Of a stretch of DNA of 64,000 nucleotides, positions 61,373-64,000 are shown piece after piece. The first letter of the stretch is position 1, and each line of letters starts with the position of its first letter. Source of the DNA: an uncultured Pirellulaceae bacterium (lineage in GTDB: Bacteria; Planctomycetota; Planctomycetia; Pirellulales; Pirellulaceae); assembly GCA_937928555.1 (NCBI GenBank), contig CALFWR010000091.1, positions 1-64,000 of the forward strand, written 5' to 3'. The notes beneath the pieces were generated by a model. It searched no databases. It worked only from the letters and a program-made list of their open reading frames with translations, and was not told the DNA's origin. Position numbers and translations under genes: made by a program.

Positions 61373-62032
61373 CTAGCCGGGCATTGGATCAGGGTTGGCT
61401 TGTTCGATTTTGACGCCATCGGAGCCCGGTGCGAGGCGGTAGACGCGGTCGGCGTAGTCACGGAACAGCCCAAGGTCGTGGTGCGAAATCATGATCACCT
61501 GAAACTGCATCTCCTTGGCCGCCTGGTGGACGATCTTGACCAGTTTGGGGACAAGCTCCGGACGCAGCCAGCAGTCCTGCTCGTCGAGCACCAGGAAGCG
61601 ACGGTGCTCTGCGTCACCGAGTTGCGTCAAGGCAAACATCCGCAAGCCGACGCTTAGTACATTTTGCACCGAACCGCCCTGCCCTTTGAGGACGTCTTCG
61701 GTAAAGCCATCTCGTTCCACCGAAAACGTCACCGCGGCGGTGCCGGCTTTGAACGCCGCCTGGGTTTTGAACACGATCGGCTGACCGAGGACTTCCTGGA
61801 CCGCGATGGTGAGTTGCGATTCGATCACGCCCAGAACGCGCTCGAACAGTTGCTCGCCAAGTTCCTCCAGGGCGACTGAAACGTCGTCGGCGATTGAAAG
61901 TCGCTGGTCAAGATCCTTGAGCCGACCGGCAATGCGAACGGCGTCCTTTTGTAGTCGCTCACGCTCCCAGAAAAGCTTGTCGGTGCGGTTGCGAATCGCC
62001 GTCGGCGCGGCGAAGGCCTGCGGTTCGCTCAT
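61373..62032 (-). CDS. stand-alone Rad50/SbcC-like C-terminal ATPase lobe
   Basis: A 219-residue protein that reads as the C-terminal half of an SMC/Rad50-type ABC ATPase. A helical lead (about 15-80), a signature-like GQGGSVQNVLSVGLRMFAL (117-135), Walker B RRFLVLDEQD (144-153) and an H-loop SHHD (183-186) are visible. There is no Walker A anywhere in it, so it cannot bind ATP alone. The ATG overlaps the previous gene's stop (ATGA). With the upstream genes it would form a split Mre11-Rad50-like complex. Alternatively it could be the lobe of another SMC-like ATPase, but the operon partners favour Rad50. Confidence 0.8.
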   Translation of the reverse strand: MSEPQAFAAPTAIRNRTDKLFWERERLQKDAVRIAGRLKDLDQRLSIADDVSVALEELGEQLFERVLGVIESQLTIAVQEVLGQPIVFKTQAAFKAGTAAVTFSVERDGFTEDVLKGQGGSVQNVLSVGLRMFALTQLGDAEHRRFLVLDEQDCWLRPELVPKLVKIVHQAAKEMQFQVIMISHHDLGLFRDYADRVYRLAPGSDGVKIEQANPDPMPG

Positions 62033-62328
62033 TCGCTTTCCTCGTCGGCTGTGGTTCGTTCGAAGTCCGCTTCGACCTGGGCAAGTTCGGTTTCGATTTT
62101 GTCAAGGCTTTCCTGGTAGGACTGGCGTTTCTGTTCGTTGGATGACTTCATGGTCGCAAGCTTTTCGGTCAGCTCGTTAATGTTATGAGTGCCGAATTCT
62201 TCTTTGGCCTGCTTCTGAAGATCCTTTAGCCGCTTCTGTGCCCCTTCCAGTTCCGCCTGGACTCGGATTTTTTGCTCGTGAAACTTGCTGTAGCGTTTTT
62301 TGAGTTGGTCGATGGTTTGCTTGGTCAT
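62029..62328 (-). CDS. small coiled-coil protein of the split Rad50-like operon
   Basis: A 99-residue all-helical protein from ATG 62328 (TTG 62337 is an alternative). Nearly the whole length has heptad character (VQAELEGAQKRLKDLQKQAK; SLDKIETELAQVEADFERTT). It lies between the Mre11-like nuclease (12 bp after its stop) and the C-lobe gene (4-bp ATGA overlap). Its size and position suggest it might supply coiled coil that the split Rad50-like protein lacks; this is inference. Confidence 0.7.
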   Translation of the reverse strand: MTKQTIDQLKKRYSKFHEQKIRVQAELEGAQKRLKDLQKQAKEEFGTHNINELTEKLATMKSSNEQKRQSYQESLDKIETELAQVEADFERTTADEESE

Positions 62329-62340
62329 GATATTCAAGGC

Positions 62341-63306
62341 CTATGGATTCTGGTTGACGTCGTTGGCTAGTTCGCGAATCTCGGCCGCGACGTCGGGTTT
62401 GTACTTTGGCAGATTGTGGTCGAGAAACTCCATCAGCCCAGCGCCGGAATCGGTTTTGATGTTCAGTAGCTGTTTCAGGCCGGCAACAAAGTTCGATGAT
62501 TCATCGCCGTCGGTTTCTTCGACTGTTGATTCGTGAAAGACTTCGTCGAAGGCCTGGTGTGGAATTGTGATTTTCTTTGACACGAATCCGGTCTCCGGAA
62601 ACGTCAGTTCCAACACCGACGGAATCCGTTTTCGCGAATGTTCGCTGCGTGACCTGCGGACGATGTTGCCGGGATTCATCCAGGTGGTTTGGCCTTTGCG
62701 AACCGGTTTGGCTTCGCGGTGAATGTGGCCGTTGATCAACAGGTCCACGTTGATCATCTCGAAGGGTCCAAATTTGCCGTTTTCGTAATTGCCGATGTCG
62801 ATATCGTGATGTGAAAGCCAAACCACAAACGGCGCTGCGTCGAAGAGAGAGCTTTTGGGGACGCTGTCCAAATCGAATAGCTGTGGGATGTCCTGGCGGT
62901 AGGAAGAGCCGGCCACCACGACGCGGCGGCCTTGGATGTCGGCGGTCCAAAAATCGGTTGCGCTGACGAGCTTCAAACAACCGGCTTTGACCAGAATCGA
63001 GAACGAGTCGTTGTCGCTGAGCACCGGGTCGGCGCAGTCATGGTTCCCGTAAATGCTGACCCCGGGGTAGTCTTTCATCATCTCGATCAACTCGCCGATC
63101 ATCCACGTCGGGTTGTCGCGAGGTTTGTCAAAGATGTCGCCCAGGAAGGTCGGTAGCAGGCGGTTTTTACGCGCGTACTCGATGCACCAGCGGACTTTGC
63201 CCAGGATCGTGCGGGGAAAGTCGTCTTTGCGGAATCCGGGCTGGCGGCCTTCGATGTGCGGATCGCCGATCACCAGCAGTCCGCGATAACTGCGGGCTTT
63301 ACTCAT
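62341..63306 (-). CDS. Mre11/SbcD-like metallophosphoesterase
   Basis: A 321-residue calcineurin-type phosphoesterase with all metal motifs: GDPH (14-17), GDIFD (56-60), GNHD (87-90), SHHD (165-168), GHIH (193-196). The C-terminal ~90 residues have helical segments that may bind the ATPase coil base. In E. coli SbcD and Mre11 this domain is a 3'-5' exo/endonuclease acting with SbcC/Rad50. Here it is coupled to a Rad50-like N-part (8-bp overlap upstream), which supports the same role. Confidence 0.85.
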   Translation of the reverse strand: MSKARSYRGLLVIGDPHIEGRQPGFRKDDFPRTILGKVRWCIEYARKNRLLPTFLGDIFDKPRDNPTWMIGELIEMMKDYPGVSIYGNHDCADPVLSDNDSFSILVKAGCLKLVSATDFWTADIQGRRVVVAGSSYRQDIPQLFDLDSVPKSSLFDAAPFVVWLSHHDIDIGNYENGKFGPFEMINVDLLINGHIHREAKPVRKGQTTWMNPGNIVRRSRSEHSRKRIPSVLELTFPETGFVSKKITIPHQAFDEVFHESTVEETDGDESSNFVAGLKQLLNIKTDSGAGLMEFLDHNLPKYKPDVAAEIRELANDVNQNP

Positions 63307-64000
63307 GCGCGTGGCCTCCGTCCAGGACTACCGCTGCGGACATCTCGCCGCCGCACGTGGGGCAGGTCGGGTTGTCTTGGACCCAGTCTTCGATTTCGGA
63401 TTCGGCGGCGGCAAGTTGCTGTTGGGCTTTGCCGGCCAACTGCTGTCGCTGGTGGAGGTCTTTTTCGGCTTCGATCAGACCGCGGGTGATGCCGCTGAGT
63501 TTTTCGATTGATTCGAGGTCCAGATTGGGCGGCGGGTTGATGTTGTCGAGCGTTTTTGAGCGCCTGGCAAGACGCCGCGATGCGAGGAGTTTTGAGCTCA
63601 GTTGGTGAATCGTGTCGGCCAGGGAGTGCTCGTCCTGCAAGCTTGGCGGTTGCTGTAGTTCGCTGATTGCTGCCAGGGTTTTGTTGCACCTGGCGATTGT
63701 GGTTTGTGCTGCGGCAAGCTCTGGCCCGAGTCGCTCAAGCCGCCGGGTGTCTTCGAAGTCAGGTACCGCAGGAGTCTGGGCCACGACGCGGGCGAGTGCC
63801 GTTAGCGTGCTGGTTTCCAGGCTGAGGGAACCGATCAGGTTGAGCTTCTTTTCCAGTCGCGTGGCGGCCTGGTCCGACTGAGAGATGGATTCGAATTGTG
63901 TTTCCAGTTCGCCGACTTGTTCGGTCAATTCGTCCAGCGGCTCGAACAGTTCGAGGGCTTGTTGGGTGCGGTCGGCCTGGGAAGTCAGTTGGCGGTGCTC
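63299..64000 (-). CDS. Rad50/SbcC-like coiled coil ending in a zinc-hook-like CPTC (partial)
   Basis: The 3' 233 codons of a gene that continues beyond the right edge. The visible part is a long coiled coil (for example LFEPLDELTEQVGELETQFE) and ends NPTCPTCGGEMSAAVVLDGG..., where CPTC fits the CPxC zinc-hook of Rad50. The protein stops about 20 residues after the hook instead of continuing into a descending coil and a second ATPase lobe. That lobe is in the separate gene 61373-62032. The Walker A half should lie just outside the window. The stop overlaps the nuclease start. Confidence 0.8.
   Translation of the reverse strand, partial: EHRQLTSQADRTQQALELFEPLDELTEQVGELETQFESISQSDQAATRLEKKLNLIGSLSLETSTLTALARVVAQTPAVPDFEDTRRLERLGPELAAAQTTIARCNKTLAAISELQQPPSLQDEHSLADTIHQLSSKLLASRRLARRSKTLDNINPPPNLDLESIEKLSGITRGLIEAEKDLHQRQQLAGKAQQQLAAAESEIEDWVQDNPTCPTCGGEMSAAVVLDGGHAHE

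Noticed and set aside
1-64000. tRNA, rRNA or riboswitch genes
   Set aside because: No stretch with a tRNA T-arm/acceptor pattern or conserved rRNA or riboswitch core was seen by eye; a covariance-model scan would settle this.

Overview
The window looks like a chromosome segment from a planctomycete, most likely a Pirellulaceae-type marine bacterium. Lineage signs are two tandem DUF1559-type prepilin-like genes, an 'NPYQSP' small membrane protein, a TadE/TadG-like operon with a von Willebrand domain, a ThuA-like secreted protein, a DUF5060 glycoside-hydrolase-like protein, a remnant of an ECF sigma/anti-sigma pair and many secreted coiled-coil or Pro/Gly-rich proteins. No plasmid, prophage, CRISPR array, rRNA or tRNA is visible. 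The organism call is inference from gene content.

Layout. 1-3.7 kb: a partial membrane protein, an RHS/YD-repeat remnant, a small secreted protein, then a GT2 glycosyltransferase / radical SAM-SPASM pair. 3.9-8.4 kb: housekeeping genes thyA-folA, an hpf-ptsN-HPr cluster and an RNase E/G gene. 8.4-14.7 kb: an accessory stretch of small secreted or membrane proteins and a broken sigma/anti-sigma operon, full of short mobile elements. 14.7-30.4 kb: arginine decarboxylase, a CocE/NonD hydrolase, the Tad-like operon, a FucP-like sugar transporter, an esterase, a large MscS-type channel and a ThuA-like gene with an in-frame stop. 30.6-36.1 kb: a radical SAM + MFS pair and a DUF2306 + DUF1559 + DUF1559 overlapping operon. 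36.2-44 kb: DinB-like, a large membrane protein, a lipoprotein, and a TPR + PCD pair. 44.3-54.7 kb: membrane pyrophosphatase, a Gly-rich secreted protein, a DUF5060 protein, a HAD hydrolase and a DUF11-repeat envelope protein. 54.9-59.1 kb: kdsD - ABC permease - Wzt-like ATPase - sulfotransferase, a surface-polysaccharide export operon. 59.3-61.2 kb: a Ser/Thr kinase and accD. 61.4-64 kb: a translationally coupled operon with an Mre11-like nuclease and a Rad50/SbcC-like protein split over separate genes.

Two observations stand out. First, there is a family of non-autonomous mobile elements (MITEs) with termini CCCGGATTATTCACGA. Eight full copies are all exactly 187 bp; a second family of about 190-194 bp shares the termini but not the interior, and there are shortened derivatives. 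Several copies have perfect 5-bp target duplications. One copy is nested inside another, and one has split a gene whose frame is restored exactly when the element and one duplication are removed. No transposase is in the window. Second, the terminal operon divides a Rad50-like ATPase into an N-terminal part ending in a CPTC zinc-hook-like motif, a small coiled-coil protein, and a separate C-lobe (signature, Walker B, H-loop), with the Mre11-like nuclease between them. Other repeats include 7-, 8- and 10-bp tandem arrays, GNRA-capped hairpin repeats and two further palindromic repeat types.
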